This document shows positions 53,228 through 62,258 of a DNA stretch of 64,000 bases, piece after piece. The notes beneath the pieces are model-generated. The model was given only the letters and a program-made list of their open reading frames with translations, was not told where the DNA came from and made no database searches. Source of the stretch: Actinomycetes bacterium. Lineage in GTDB: Bacteria > Actinomycetota > Acidimicrobiia > Acidimicrobiales > Ilumatobacteraceae. Made by a program: the position numbers and the translations under genes. Numbering within the stretch: the first letter of the stretch is position 1; every line of letters begins with the position of its first letter. The stretch covers positions 192,914 through 256,913 of the forward strand of contig JAIOPC010000011.1 in the NCBI GenBank assembly GCA_021414085.1, given 5' to 3'.

Positions 53228-54609
53228 TGCGGTCGATTGTCGATCACGCTCACGCGCTCGATTCCGGCCTAGCGGCAATCCGCAAGCAATACGACGTGCC
53301 AAGCGCGTTCGCTCCGTCGGTGCTCACCGCGGCAGATGTCGCTGCGAAACGCGCACCGACCGACCACGTTGATCGCACCGATTGGCCGTTTGTCACGCTC
53401 GATCCGGCAGCGAGCACGGATCTCGATCAGGCGTTCACGATCGATCGCGTTGGCGACGATCTGCTGCTGCACTACGCGATCGCAGATGTCGCCTGGTTCG
53501 TGAGCGACGGCGACGTACTGGACACTGAAGCGTGGCAGCGGGGCAACACGCTTTACCTACCCGATGGCAAGGCAGGGTTGTATCCGCCGGTGCTCGCGGA
53601 AGGAGCGGCGAGTCTGTTGCCCGATGGCCCGCGGCCAGCCGTTGTCTTCCACGTTCGGCTATCGCCCGCGGGACTAGCAACACTCGACGGCGCCGAGCGC
53701 GCCATCATTCGCAGTCGCGCCAAGCTGGCGTACGACAGCGTCAAACCGGCCGACTTGCCGGCCGACTTCGACGAGTTTGCGCGCCGGGTGACGGCAGCCG
53801 CGGATGCTCGCGGTGCCGGCGCGCTTTCGCCACCCGAGCAAGCCGTCGAACGCCGCGATGGCGGCTATCGATTGGAGTTCCGTCCGCGTCTCGCGAGCGA
53901 AGAGAAGAACGCGGCGCTGTCGTTGGCAACCAACCTCGCCGTCGCCGACGCGATGTTCCGCGCGGGTGTCGGATTGTTCCGCGTGATGGATGGACCCGAC
54001 GAGCGAGCAGTGCGCCGTCTGCGACACACGGCGCAAGCGTTCGGGCTTGCTTGGGGTCGCGACGAATCGTTGGAGTCGTTCTCGCGGCGGCTCGATCTGA
54101 GCCGACCGGCAGACGAGGCGTTCGCCATGGCGGTGCGCCGAGCCGGGGGAGGTGCGGACTACGTCGCTTTCGAAGCAGGGGTGACGCCCTGGCACGCAGC
54201 GATGGCCGCCACGTATGCGCATGTCACCGCGCCGTTGCGTCGCTTGGCCGATCGCTATGTCGTACAAACCACACTGGCCTTGGCGAACGGACGGGAAGTC
54301 TCCGAGCAAGTGCGGGCCGCGCTGCCAAAGTTGCCGGCGACGATGGACCGAGCGGAAGCGATTGCGAGCCGCATCGATCGAGCGATCATCGATCTTGCCG
54401 AGGCAGTCACGATGCAAGGGCGTGTCGGTGAGATCTTCAATGCGGTCGTGGTCGACGACGACGAAGACGCCACCCGCATTCAGCTGTGCGATTTTGCTGT
54501 CGTTGCCAAAGTGCAGGCGCGCGGTGTCCGCCCGGGTGACGAGATGCGCGTGAAGTTGTCGGCGGTCGATGTAGTCGCGCGCAGCGTCGAGTTTCAGCGC
54601 GTTAGCTAA
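53227..54609 (+). CDS. RNB domain-containing ribonuclease
   Basis: FVTLDPAASTDLDQAFTIDRVGDDLLLHYAIADVAWFV...YAHVTAPLRRLADRYV. Confidence 0.9.
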   Translation: MRSIVDHAHALDSGLAAIRKQYDVPSAFAPSVLTAADVAAKRAPTDHVDRTDWPFVTLDPAASTDLDQAFTIDRVGDDLLLHYAIADVAWFVSDGDVLDTEAWQRGNTLYLPDGKAGLYPPVLAEGAASLLPDGPRPAVVFHVRLSPAGLATLDGAERAIIRSRAKLAYDSVKPADLPADFDEFARRVTAAADARGAGALSPPEQAVERRDGGYRLEFRPRLASEEKNAALSLATNLAVADAMFRAGVGLFRVMDGPDERAVRRLRHTAQAFGLAWGRDESLESFSRRLDLSRPADEAFAMAVRRAGGGADYVAFEAGVTPWHAAMAATYAHVTAPLRRLADRYVVQTTLALANGREVSEQVRAALPKLPATMDRAEAIASRIDRAIIDLAEAVTMQGRVGEIFNAVVVDDDEDATRIQLCDFAVVAKVQARGVRPGDEMRVKLSAVDVVARSVEFQRVS

Positions 54610-54630
54610 GGCACGACGGTTCCTGCAACG

Positions 54631-55887
54631 TCACGCAGGATCGATGCGCAGCACGCTGCCGGTGCCGTAAGCCAGTACGTACAACTCGCCGTCGGGTCCG
54701 GCGGCAATTGCGCTGACGCTCCCCGCGTTGGCGAGTTCCAGCACCACCGGTGCCGCGCCTGGCTCCGCGGACAACGCCCACACCTTGCCGCTGCAATAGT
54801 CGCCGAACAGATACCAGCCGCGCAGCGAGGGGATCGCGTCGCCCCTGTACACCGTTCCACCGCTGATCGAACATCCACTGTCACCGTGTTGGTACTCGTG
54901 AATCGGCATCGTGACGCCATCGGTGGACTGATCGCCGTTGTAGGGATGCGTCCCCTCCAATGCGCTCCAGCCGAAGTTCACACCGCGACCACCACCGTCG
55001 CTGGCGCGTGCGACGTCGACTTCTTCCCACTCTCCCTGGCCGACGTCACCGATCCATAGGTCGCCGGTTGCGCTGTCGAAGTTGAAACGCCAGGGGTTAC
55101 GCAAACCAATCGACCAGATCTCGGGCGTTGCACCGTCGACATCAACGAATGGGTTGTCGGCGGGGATTGTGTACGGCTGGTCGCCGCTGGCTCGCGGATC
55201 AATCCGCAGCAACTTGCCCAATGGCTCACCGAGCGCGAGCGCGCGGCGTTCTGGGTCGCCGCCGGAACCTCCGTCGCCCATTCCGATGTACAACAAGCCG
55301 TCGGGACCGAACGCGACGTCGCCACCGTTGTGATTGGGGTACGGCTGGTCGATGGTGATCACGGTTCGCCGGCTATCAGGTTCGAACGTGCCGTCGGCCG
55401 CGATTGCGAACTCGGCAACAACGGTGTTGCCGTCGGTGTTGGTGTAGTCGACGTACGCCAACGGGTCGGTCGGGTGAAACGCCAGCCCTAGCAGACCTTG
55501 CTCGCCGCAGCACGACACCAAGCCGGTGATGTCGAGCACTGGCGCGCCGCTCACGCCGTTGACGACTGGAATGACTAGGCCTTCCTGATCGACGACGTAG
55601 ATCGCCGAATCGCCATTGCGCCACGCGAGGTCGACCGGCGCCTGGAAGCCATCGACATACGGCGTGAGCACGATCGAACCGGCTTCCAGTGGGACGGTGA
55701 CTTCTGGGGTTGTCGGCTCCGGTGCGGCTGTCGTTGCTGTGTTCGCTGGTGTCGTATCGCTGCCCGCGACGGTCGTCGCAACAGTCGCGACCGGTGCGAG
55801 CGTTGTGTCGCTGGTGTTGCCGTCGGCGGCACAACCGGCGCCAAAGACGAGCACTGCTGCGATGGCTACTTTGCGAGAGCGGCTCAT
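54631..55887 (-). CDS. PQQ-dependent sugar (glucose/sorbosone) dehydrogenase-like lipoprotein
   Basis: Lipobox VLVFGAGC; GLLGLAFHP, NHNGGDVAFGPDGLLYIGMGDGGSGGDP, GLRNPWRFNFD. Confidence 0.92.
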   Translation of the reverse strand: MSRSRKVAIAAVLVFGAGCAADGNTSDTTLAPVATVATTVAGSDTTPANTATTAAPEPTTPEVTVPLEAGSIVLTPYVDGFQAPVDLAWRNGDSAIYVVDQEGLVIPVVNGVSGAPVLDITGLVSCCGEQGLLGLAFHPTDPLAYVDYTNTDGNTVVAEFAIAADGTFEPDSRRTVITIDQPYPNHNGGDVAFGPDGLLYIGMGDGGSGGDPERRALALGEPLGKLLRIDPRASGDQPYTIPADNPFVDVDGATPEIWSIGLRNPWRFNFDSATGDLWIGDVGQGEWEEVDVARASDGGGRGVNFGWSALEGTHPYNGDQSTDGVTMPIHEYQHGDSGCSISGGTVYRGDAIPSLRGWYLFGDYCSGKVWALSAEPGAAPVVLELANAGSVSAIAAGPDGELYVLAYGTGSVLRIDPA

Positions 55888-56738
55888 GGTTGTGTAACCC
55901 GCACGAGGCCTTCTTGCACGACGCTGACCGCAAGCGCACCGTCGGCTGTGAACAGGTTGCCACCTGCGAGCCCGCGGGCACCTGCGATGGAGATCGGTCG
56001 TTGGTCGTAGAGCAGCCAGTCGTCCGCGCGAAACGGACGGTGAAACCACATCGCGTGATCGAGACTCGCCATTTGCATGCCTGGTGCGTCCAAGGTAAGT
56101 CCAAACGGTAGAAGTGATGTGTCGAGCAATGTCATATCGCTTGCGTAAGTGACGATGCACGCATGCAAGGTCGGGTCGTCGGGCAGTACCCCGTCTGCGC
56201 GCAACCAAACACGCTGCCCGTACAACGGGCTGCCGTCGCGGCTGAATGGGTCGCTATCGACGTACCGCACGTCGATCGGGCGCGGTCGATCGAACCAGTC
56301 GCCGATGCGCGCCTTGTGCGGCTCCATTCTGGTTTTGAAGTCCGGAAGCGTTTCTGCGGCCGGCACGTCGAGCGGTATCGGCACTTGATAGTCCAGCCCC
56401 GTCTCGGGGCCATGGAAGCTGGCCTGCAAGTTGAAGATGGCGCGGCCGTGCTGCACCGCGACGACGCGGCGAGTGCTGAAGCTCTTTCCGTCGCGGATGC
56501 GGTCGACTTCGTAGAGGATCGGCACGTTCGGGTCGCCGGGGCGCAGGAAGTAGGCGTGCAACGAGTGCACCAAACGGCCGGGAACATCGATCGTGCGGGT
56601 GGCCGCGACGAGCGCTTGCCCGGCGACCTGGCCCCCGAACACCCGCTGACGGTTCTCGTCGGGCGACACGCCGCGGAAGATGTTCACCTCGATTGCTTCG
56701 AGGTCGAGCAGGGTGATGAGATCGTCGAGCGCAGACAT
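55884..56738 (-). CDS. tesB: Acyl-CoA thioesterase II
   Basis: DLEAIEVNIFRGVSPDENRQRVFGGQVAGQALVAATRTID...SLDHAMWFHRPFRADDWLLYDQRPISIAGARGLAGGNLFTADG. Confidence 0.94.
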   Translation of the reverse strand: MSALDDLITLLDLEAIEVNIFRGVSPDENRQRVFGGQVAGQALVAATRTIDVPGRLVHSLHAYFLRPGDPNVPILYEVDRIRDGKSFSTRRVVAVQHGRAIFNLQASFHGPETGLDYQVPIPLDVPAAETLPDFKTRMEPHKARIGDWFDRPRPIDVRYVDSDPFSRDGSPLYGQRVWLRADGVLPDDPTLHACIVTYASDMTLLDTSLLPFGLTLDAPGMQMASLDHAMWFHRPFRADDWLLYDQRPISIAGARGLAGGNLFTADGALAVSVVQEGLVRVTQP

Positions 56739-56769
56739 GCGCTTGCATTGTGGCGGATATGGTGCGGCC

Positions 56770-57417
56770 GTGTCCGATCAGTCGCTCTCAGCCACGTTGC
56801 GCGCTTGTGCGTTGGCCGCCAAAGGGTTCATGCCCGCCGACGAGGGTGATGCGTTGTTCGCGGCGGCGGTTGATGCTGGTATTGCCGTTCCCGATTTGCC
56901 ATTCCTGGAAGTCGGTTCGTATTGCGGTCGCAGCACCGTGTGGCTGGGTGCTGCCGCGCGCGCATGCGCGACCGTGTTGTTTGCTGTCGATCACCATCGC
57001 GGTAGTGAAGAGAACCAGGCTGGCTGGGAGCATCACGACCCAACGCTGGTCGATCCGCGTACTGGCCTGATGGACACACTGCCGGTTTTTCGCGACACCA
57101 TCCACGCGGCGGGCCTGGACGATGTGGTGTTCGCAGTGGTCGGTCGCTCGGCCGCCGTCGCCGCGCATTGGGCATCGCCGCTTGCGTTCTTGTTCATCGA
57201 CGGTGGTCACGGCGACGAGCCGGCGCGCTTGGATTACGAGGGCTGGACGCCCTACGTAGCAATCGGTGGCACGCTGGCGATCCACGACGTCTTTCCTGAT
57301 CCTGCCGACGGCGGTCGCCCGCCTTACGAACTGATCTTTCGACCCGCCATCGAGAGCGGCCATTTCGAGTTGCGAAGTGCAACCGGCAGTCTGCGAGTGT
57401 TACGCCGCGTGGCATAG
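56770..57417 (+). CDS. Class I SAM-dependent methyltransferase (CmcI/MTase_24-like)
   Basis: PFLEVGSYCGRSTVWLGAAARACATVLFAVDHHRGSEENQ...FLFIDGGHGDEPARLDYEGWTPYV; GTG start. Confidence 0.8.
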   Translation: MSDQSLSATLRACALAAKGFMPADEGDALFAAAVDAGIAVPDLPFLEVGSYCGRSTVWLGAAARACATVLFAVDHHRGSEENQAGWEHHDPTLVDPRTGLMDTLPVFRDTIHAAGLDDVVFAVVGRSAAVAAHWASPLAFLFIDGGHGDEPARLDYEGWTPYVAIGGTLAIHDVFPDPADGGRPPYELIFRPAIESGHFELRSATGSLRVLRRVA

Positions 57418-57427
57418 GGTGAGTCGC

Positions 57428-58081
57428 ATGTCGAAGACACTGCGCGTCCCCCTCGTGTTGTTCTCAGCGTTCGCAATCGTCGTGAGTTCTTGTGGTGGTG
57501 ACGATAAGAAATCAGACACCAGTGCCGACTCGTTGGCGACCGACGAAATGGTCGTTTCGATGCAAACGATTATGGATCTTGGAGCTGCGACCCCGGAGAG
57601 TTCGGTCGATCTCAACGCCTGCCCGCTTGGCGACTTCGAGATTTTGGTCGCTAAGGCGCCGGCGGAAGTGCAAGCGCTTGCAACCCTCGAAGATCAACTG
57701 TTCACGTACGTGTACCAGAACGTGGGTGAGCCACCGCACCTGCAATGTGGTCGGGGAAGCCTGGGCGCCTACTCCGGTGAAGTCCCGGCCGGCGACTACC
57801 ACGACGATCTCGTCCGACTGCTCGACAACTTCATCTTGACGTTCGATGCCGACAAGGCGCATCGCGGTGGCACGCTCGTGAGTTTCTGTGCGGAACCTAT
57901 CGGCGCTGGCGGCGGCGACTTCTGCGAGGCCGATTGGTACGACGACAACGTGTGGGTCGGCGTGTTCATTGCGGGCGATGGTCGCTCTTCGGAGTTGGCC
58001 GACCAATGGCTAACGGCTGTTCTCGGCGACGTAGTCGCGAACGTCGTGCAGTTGGCGCCGAGTATTCAGACTGTGGGCTAG
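57428..58081 (+). CDS. Putative lipoprotein
   Basis: MSKTLRVPLVLFSAFAIVVSSCGGDDKKSD lipobox. Confidence 0.65.
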   Translation: MSKTLRVPLVLFSAFAIVVSSCGGDDKKSDTSADSLATDEMVVSMQTIMDLGAATPESSVDLNACPLGDFEILVAKAPAEVQALATLEDQLFTYVYQNVGEPPHLQCGRGSLGAYSGEVPAGDYHDDLVRLLDNFILTFDADKAHRGGTLVSFCAEPIGAGGGDFCEADWYDDNVWVGVFIAGDGRSSELADQWLTAVLGDVVANVVQLAPSIQTVG

Positions 58082-59592
58082 CCGAACTGCACGCCTTGCG
58101 CCAGCGGTAGCGAGTTGCTGTAGTTGATGGTGTTGGTCGCGCGGCGCATGTAGGCCTTCCACGCATCGCTGCCGCTCTCGCGTCCGCCTCCGGTGGTCTT
58201 CTCGCCGCCGAACGCGCCGCCAATCTCGGCGCCGCTGGGACCGATGTTGACGTTGGCAATTCCACAGTCGCTGCCTGCGGCGCTGCAGAAGCGCTCGGCT
58301 TCGCGTACGTCGGTGGTGAACACGCTGCTTGCCAGACCTTGCGGCACTTCGTTGTGCAGCTGCACCGCTTCGTCGAATTCGTTGTACGCCATCACGTAAA
58401 GGATCGGCGCGAACGTCTCGGTGTGCACGATCTCGCTTTGGCTCGGCATCGAGACAATCGCCGGCCGCATGTACGCGGCATCGGGTGCCTCTTGCGCGAG
58501 ATGTCGTTCGCCGCCAACGAGAACCGTTCCGCCTTGAGCGCGTGCACTGTCGAGCGCATCGTTCATTTGGCTCATCGCCTTCGGTGTGATCAGCGGACCG
58601 ACGAGCGTGCCCGCGTCCAGTGGGCTGCCGACGGGCAAGCTGGCGAATGCCTTCGTCAGTCGCGTGGTGACCTCATCGAGTCGCGAGTTGTGCACGATCA
58701 GGCGCCGCAGCGACGTGCACCGTTGGCCAGCGGTGCCAGCAGCCGAGAACGTGACACCGCGAACGACGAGCTCCATGTCGGCGCTCGGTGCGATGATGGC
58801 CGCGTTGTTGCCGCCGAGTTCGAGGATGCTGCGGCCGAAACGAGCTGCGACGATCGGCGCGACCTTGCGCCCCATTGCGGTGCTGCCGGTGGCGCTGACA
58901 ATCGAGACGCCCGCGGATGCGACGAGCTCGGCACCGACTGCGCCGTCGCCCAGAACCATCTGGCTCACGTTCGGTGGCACGTCGAGGCCGGCCGCCGCCT
59001 TGTCGAACAACGCTTGCGTGGCGATTGCGGTGAGCGGTGTCAGCTCGCTCGGCTTCCAGATCACCGGGTTGCCACAAACGAGCGCGAGCGCGGCGTTCCA
59101 GCTCCACACTGCGACCGGGAAGTTGAACGCGGTGATCACCGCGGTCGGCCCCATCGGGTGCCATTGCTCCATGAGCCGGTGCCCCGGGCGTTCGCTGGCG
59201 ATGGTCAGGCCGTGCAGCTGACGACTGAGCCCGACAGCGAAGTCGCAGATGTCGATCATCTCTTGCACTTCGCCGAGTGCTTCGCTTTCGATCTTGCCGA
59301 CCTCAAGCTGCACGATGCGCGCTAAGTCGGCCTTGTGGATGCGTAGTTGTTCGCCGAGTCGGCGTACGAGTTCGCCGCGCAACGGACCGGGTGCGTTGCG
59401 CCACACGGCGAAGGCGGCGGTAGCGCGGTCCACCACGTCGGCGACGCTCGCCGTTCCTGCGACAGAGCCGAGTGTGGCGCCGGTGATCGGCGTACGCGCG
59501 TTGTGCGGGCCTTTCCCCATCGGTGGAGCGCCACATGCGCGCAGCGCATCGTTGGCGAGGGACGAAAGTTCAGCAGTAGTTGGAAAGCTCAC
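58078..59592 (-). CDS. Aldehyde dehydrogenase (ALDH7/aminoadipate-semialdehyde dehydrogenase-like)
   Basis: GPTAVITAFNFPVAVWSWNAALALVCGNPVIWKPSELTPL...RSILELGGNNAAIIAP...GTAGQRCTSLRRLIVH. Confidence 0.93.
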   Translation of the reverse strand: MSFPTTAELSSLANDALRACGAPPMGKGPHNARTPITGATLGSVAGTASVADVVDRATAAFAVWRNAPGPLRGELVRRLGEQLRIHKADLARIVQLEVGKIESEALGEVQEMIDICDFAVGLSRQLHGLTIASERPGHRLMEQWHPMGPTAVITAFNFPVAVWSWNAALALVCGNPVIWKPSELTPLTAIATQALFDKAAAGLDVPPNVSQMVLGDGAVGAELVASAGVSIVSATGSTAMGRKVAPIVAARFGRSILELGGNNAAIIAPSADMELVVRGVTFSAAGTAGQRCTSLRRLIVHNSRLDEVTTRLTKAFASLPVGSPLDAGTLVGPLITPKAMSQMNDALDSARAQGGTVLVGGERHLAQEAPDAAYMRPAIVSMPSQSEIVHTETFAPILYVMAYNEFDEAVQLHNEVPQGLASSVFTTDVREAERFCSAAGSDCGIANVNIGPSGAEIGGAFGGEKTTGGGRESGSDAWKAYMRRATNTINYSNSLPLAQGVQFG

Positions 59593-59626
59593 TCGCCCAT
59601 CGTGCCATGTGAAACCTTGCGATTAG

Positions 59627-59646
59627 TGGTATTGAATCTGATACCA
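59627..59646. promoter_or_regulatory. Palindromic operator upstream of Xre-type antitoxin gene
   Basis: TGGTAT-TGAATCTG-ATACCA, 9 nt upstream of the ATG at 59655. Confidence 0.75.
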
Positions 59647-59654
59647 TCATTGCG

Positions 59655-59963
59655 ATGAACACCGGCAACCTCTTGCGTAGCGTGCGAGAACGCGCCGGAT
59701 TCTCGTTGCGCGAGTTCGGTCGCCGGGCGGGAACATCGCACGCAACGCTCGTCGCGTATGGGGCTGGCAGGGTGTCGCCCTCGATGCACACTGTCGAACG
59801 CATGGTGCACGCGGCCGGGTTCGAACTCGAGCCAGCGCTCGTGCGTAGTTTGCCTGATCGCGAAACCCGTGGGCGCGAACTGCTCGACGTGCTCGAATTG
59901 GCCGAGCAGTTTCCTGCCCGGCATCGGCGCAATCTGGCCTACCCAGTGTTCGGTCGCACATGA
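59655..59963 (+). CDS. Xre-family HTH protein (putative antitoxin)
   Basis: LLRSVRERAGFSLREFGRRAGTSHATLVAYGAGRVSPSMHTVERMVHAAGFEL. Confidence 0.88.
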   Translation: MNTGNLLRSVRERAGFSLREFGRRAGTSHATLVAYGAGRVSPSMHTVERMVHAAGFELEPALVRSLPDRETRGRELLDVLELAEQFPARHRRNLAYPVFGRT

Positions 59964-60496
59964 GCACTCTGGCTGACAAGGTCGTTGAACTCCATCGTTC
60001 CTTGGCGCTTGCGAAGTTTCCCCATGCGTTTGGGGGAGCGCTGGCGTTGGCCTGGTGCACTCAACGAGCCCGCGGCACGATCGACATCGATATCAACATC
60101 TTCGTTGGTGTCGAGCGTGTCGACGAACTCATCGCGGCGATGCCAATGCAAGTGACGTTGTCGGCTGACGACCCGTTGCGGCGCGACGGTCAGACGCGGC
60201 TTTGGTGGGACTCAACGCCTATCGACGTGTTCTTGAACACCACGCGGTACCACGAGGACCTTGCGCTGCGGGCCAGTGTCGAACGCTTCAACGGCGAAGA
60301 CATTCCATTCTTGTCGTGCACCGATCTCGCGGTGTTCAAGGCGTTCTTCGATCGCACGAAGGATTGGGCCGACCTGGAAGAAATGGCGTTGGCTGGCACT
60401 CTGGATCGTCAGCGCGTGGTCGGCGTGATTGCGGAGTACTTAGGCGTCGACGATCCCCGCCTAGCCAAGGTTTTGGCGCTGCCGACCGCCGAGTAG
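59960..60496 (+). CDS. Nucleotidyltransferase-fold protein (AbiEii-like putative toxin)
   Basis: FPHAFGGALALAWCTQRARGTIDIDINIFVG (GG...D-I-D), TPIDVFLNTTRYHEDLALRA; ATGA overlap with Xre gene. Confidence 0.75.
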   Translation: MSTLADKVVELHRSLALAKFPHAFGGALALAWCTQRARGTIDIDINIFVGVERVDELIAAMPMQVTLSADDPLRRDGQTRLWWDSTPIDVFLNTTRYHEDLALRASVERFNGEDIPFLSCTDLAVFKAFFDRTKDWADLEEMALAGTLDRQRVVGVIAEYLGVDDPRLAKVLALPTAE

Positions 60497-60501
60497 CTGC
60501 G

Positions 60502-61542
60502 TCAGGCGTCGGTGCTGTCGTTCGAACTTCGTGGGACGAAGACGTTGCTTGCCGCACTGCCGCCGGCAATTGCATCGGCAGCGAGGATGACGGCGGCGCC
60601 GGTGTAGGCGCTGGTTTCCTCCGCAGGAAAGCGCACGAGCGACGGGTACACGATGCCGGTGTCGTACGAGCCGTCGGCGCGACGATGCGGGCGAGTCCAG
60701 TCGAGCAACTCCGTCGCGGTACTCATGTCGCCGATTGCCGCGTACGCAATAGCGCACTCGGCGGTTTCGCTGGCGGTGATCCACGGCTCGTCGCTGACGC
60801 AACGGATGCCTTTTCCTTCCATCGCGAATGTTGCCCAGCTGTCGGCGAGGCGGGCTTTGGCTTCTTCGCCGGTTAACGCGCCCGACAGCACTGGGTAATA
60901 CCAGTCCATCGCCCAGCGGTCCTTGGGTTCGAACGCACCGGGTCGGGTCGCAACCAAGTCGGCCAACAACAAGCTGGCCGACATCCAGTCCGGTCGTGGC
61001 TCGTTGGTCAGTTCCGCAAGTTGCGCACCGCAACGCAAGGCGTGCGAGATGCTGGACGACCCGGTGAGCAGCGCGTAGTCCCACGGGGTGTCGGCCTCTG
61101 TGCGCGCCCAGAGCACGGTGCCGTCGGCCTTGCGCATGCCGAGCACCCAATCGAGCGAGCGTTGCACAGTCGGCCACAGATGATCGACGAAACCACGGTC
61201 CCAGGTGCACAGCCAGTGATGCCACACACCCGTCGCGATGTAGGCGCACACGTTGGTATCGAGCTTGGCCTCTTCGACGGTGCCGTCGGGCAGGTAATAG
61301 TTCCACCAGCTGCCGTTGGGCAGTTGAATGTCGACAAGCCACTCATATGCGCGCTCGGCCGGGGCGTGCAGGCCGGCGACGTCGAGTGCCATCGCAGTCT
61401 CGACGTGGTTCCACGGATCGCAGTGGCCATTCGGGAACCAGGGGATCATGCCGGTGTCGAGTTGCAGCGCAGCGATGGACTCGGCTGTCTGCACAACCTC
61501 GTCGCAAGTCAGGACGCCTTCGACGTTGGGCACGCGGCTCAT
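60502..61542 (-). CDS. Prenyltransferase/squalene cyclase-like alpha/alpha-toroid protein
   Basis: MIPWFPNGHCDPWNHVETAMALDVAGLHAPAERAYEWLVDIQLPNGSWWNYYL, QW-like repeats. Confidence 0.78.
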   Translation of the reverse strand: MSRVPNVEGVLTCDEVVQTAESIAALQLDTGMIPWFPNGHCDPWNHVETAMALDVAGLHAPAERAYEWLVDIQLPNGSWWNYYLPDGTVEEAKLDTNVCAYIATGVWHHWLCTWDRGFVDHLWPTVQRSLDWVLGMRKADGTVLWARTEADTPWDYALLTGSSSISHALRCGAQLAELTNEPRPDWMSASLLLADLVATRPGAFEPKDRWAMDWYYPVLSGALTGEEAKARLADSWATFAMEGKGIRCVSDEPWITASETAECAIAYAAIGDMSTATELLDWTRPHRRADGSYDTGIVYPSLVRFPAEETSAYTGAAVILAADAIAGGSAASNVFVPRSSNDSTDA

Positions 61543-62255
61543 CGTTTCACCCCATACACCACGTAGCTCTTACCGAGCGCGGGTGACAGCACGCGTTCCA
61601 TCAGTTGCATCGACTTTGGCTGCTTGGTGATTTCCCACTCCAGCAGCTGGCGATAACGCTTCACCAGCGGGTGATTGTCGTTGCGCGGTCCGACCGCACA
61701 CTTCAGCCACCAGTAGGGCGAGTGCAGTGCGTGTGCATGATGAGTGCTGACGACCTCGGCGCCGGCGCTGCGCAGCTTTGCCTTCAACTCTGTCGCGCTG
61801 TAGATGCGTACGTGACCGCCCGCAACCGTCGGGGCGTGGTACTCGTCGCTGAGCATCCAGTTGACCTTCTCCGGCAACCATGTCGGCACGGTTGCCGCAA
61901 TTGTGCCGCCCGGCTTCAGCACGCGCAGCAGCTCGCCAACGGCGGCCACGTCGTCTTGGATGTGCTCGAGCACCTCGCTGGTGATCACCCTGTCGAACGA
62001 GTCATCGGCGAACGGCAACTTCGTCGCGTCGCCTTGCATCACGCCGACGTAGCGCTCCTCGGGAATCTCGCCTGCCGCGACCATGGCGGCGAAGATGCCG
62101 CGTGCTGCGGTGACTTCCTCCGCCATGTAGTCGAGTGCGACCACGTTGGCGCCAAGACGAGCAAGCTCGAACGCGTGGCGACCAAAACCGGCGCCGGCAT
62201 CAAGCACCAGATCGCCCGGTTGGACGCCGAGACGATCGAAACGGATCGTGAGCAC
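61539..62255 (-). CDS. Class I SAM-dependent methyltransferase
   Basis: LVLDAGAGFGRHAFELARLGANVVALDY...GDATKLPFADDSFDRVITSEVLEHI. Confidence 0.9.
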   Translation of the reverse strand: MLTIRFDRLGVQPGDLVLDAGAGFGRHAFELARLGANVVALDYMAEEVTAARGIFAAMVAAGEIPEERYVGVMQGDATKLPFADDSFDRVITSEVLEHIQDDVAAVGELLRVLKPGGTIAATVPTWLPEKVNWMLSDEYHAPTVAGGHVRIYSATELKAKLRSAGAEVVSTHHAHALHSPYWWLKCAVGPRNDNHPLVKRYRQLLEWEITKQPKSMQLMERVLSPALGKSYVVYGVKR

Positions 62256-62258
62256 GAG

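Noticed and set aside
58339-59325. 328-aa plus-strand ORF
   Set aside because: Antisense shadow of the convincing aldehyde dehydrogenase gene (58078..59592 -); low-complexity, His/Arg/Asp-rich composition.
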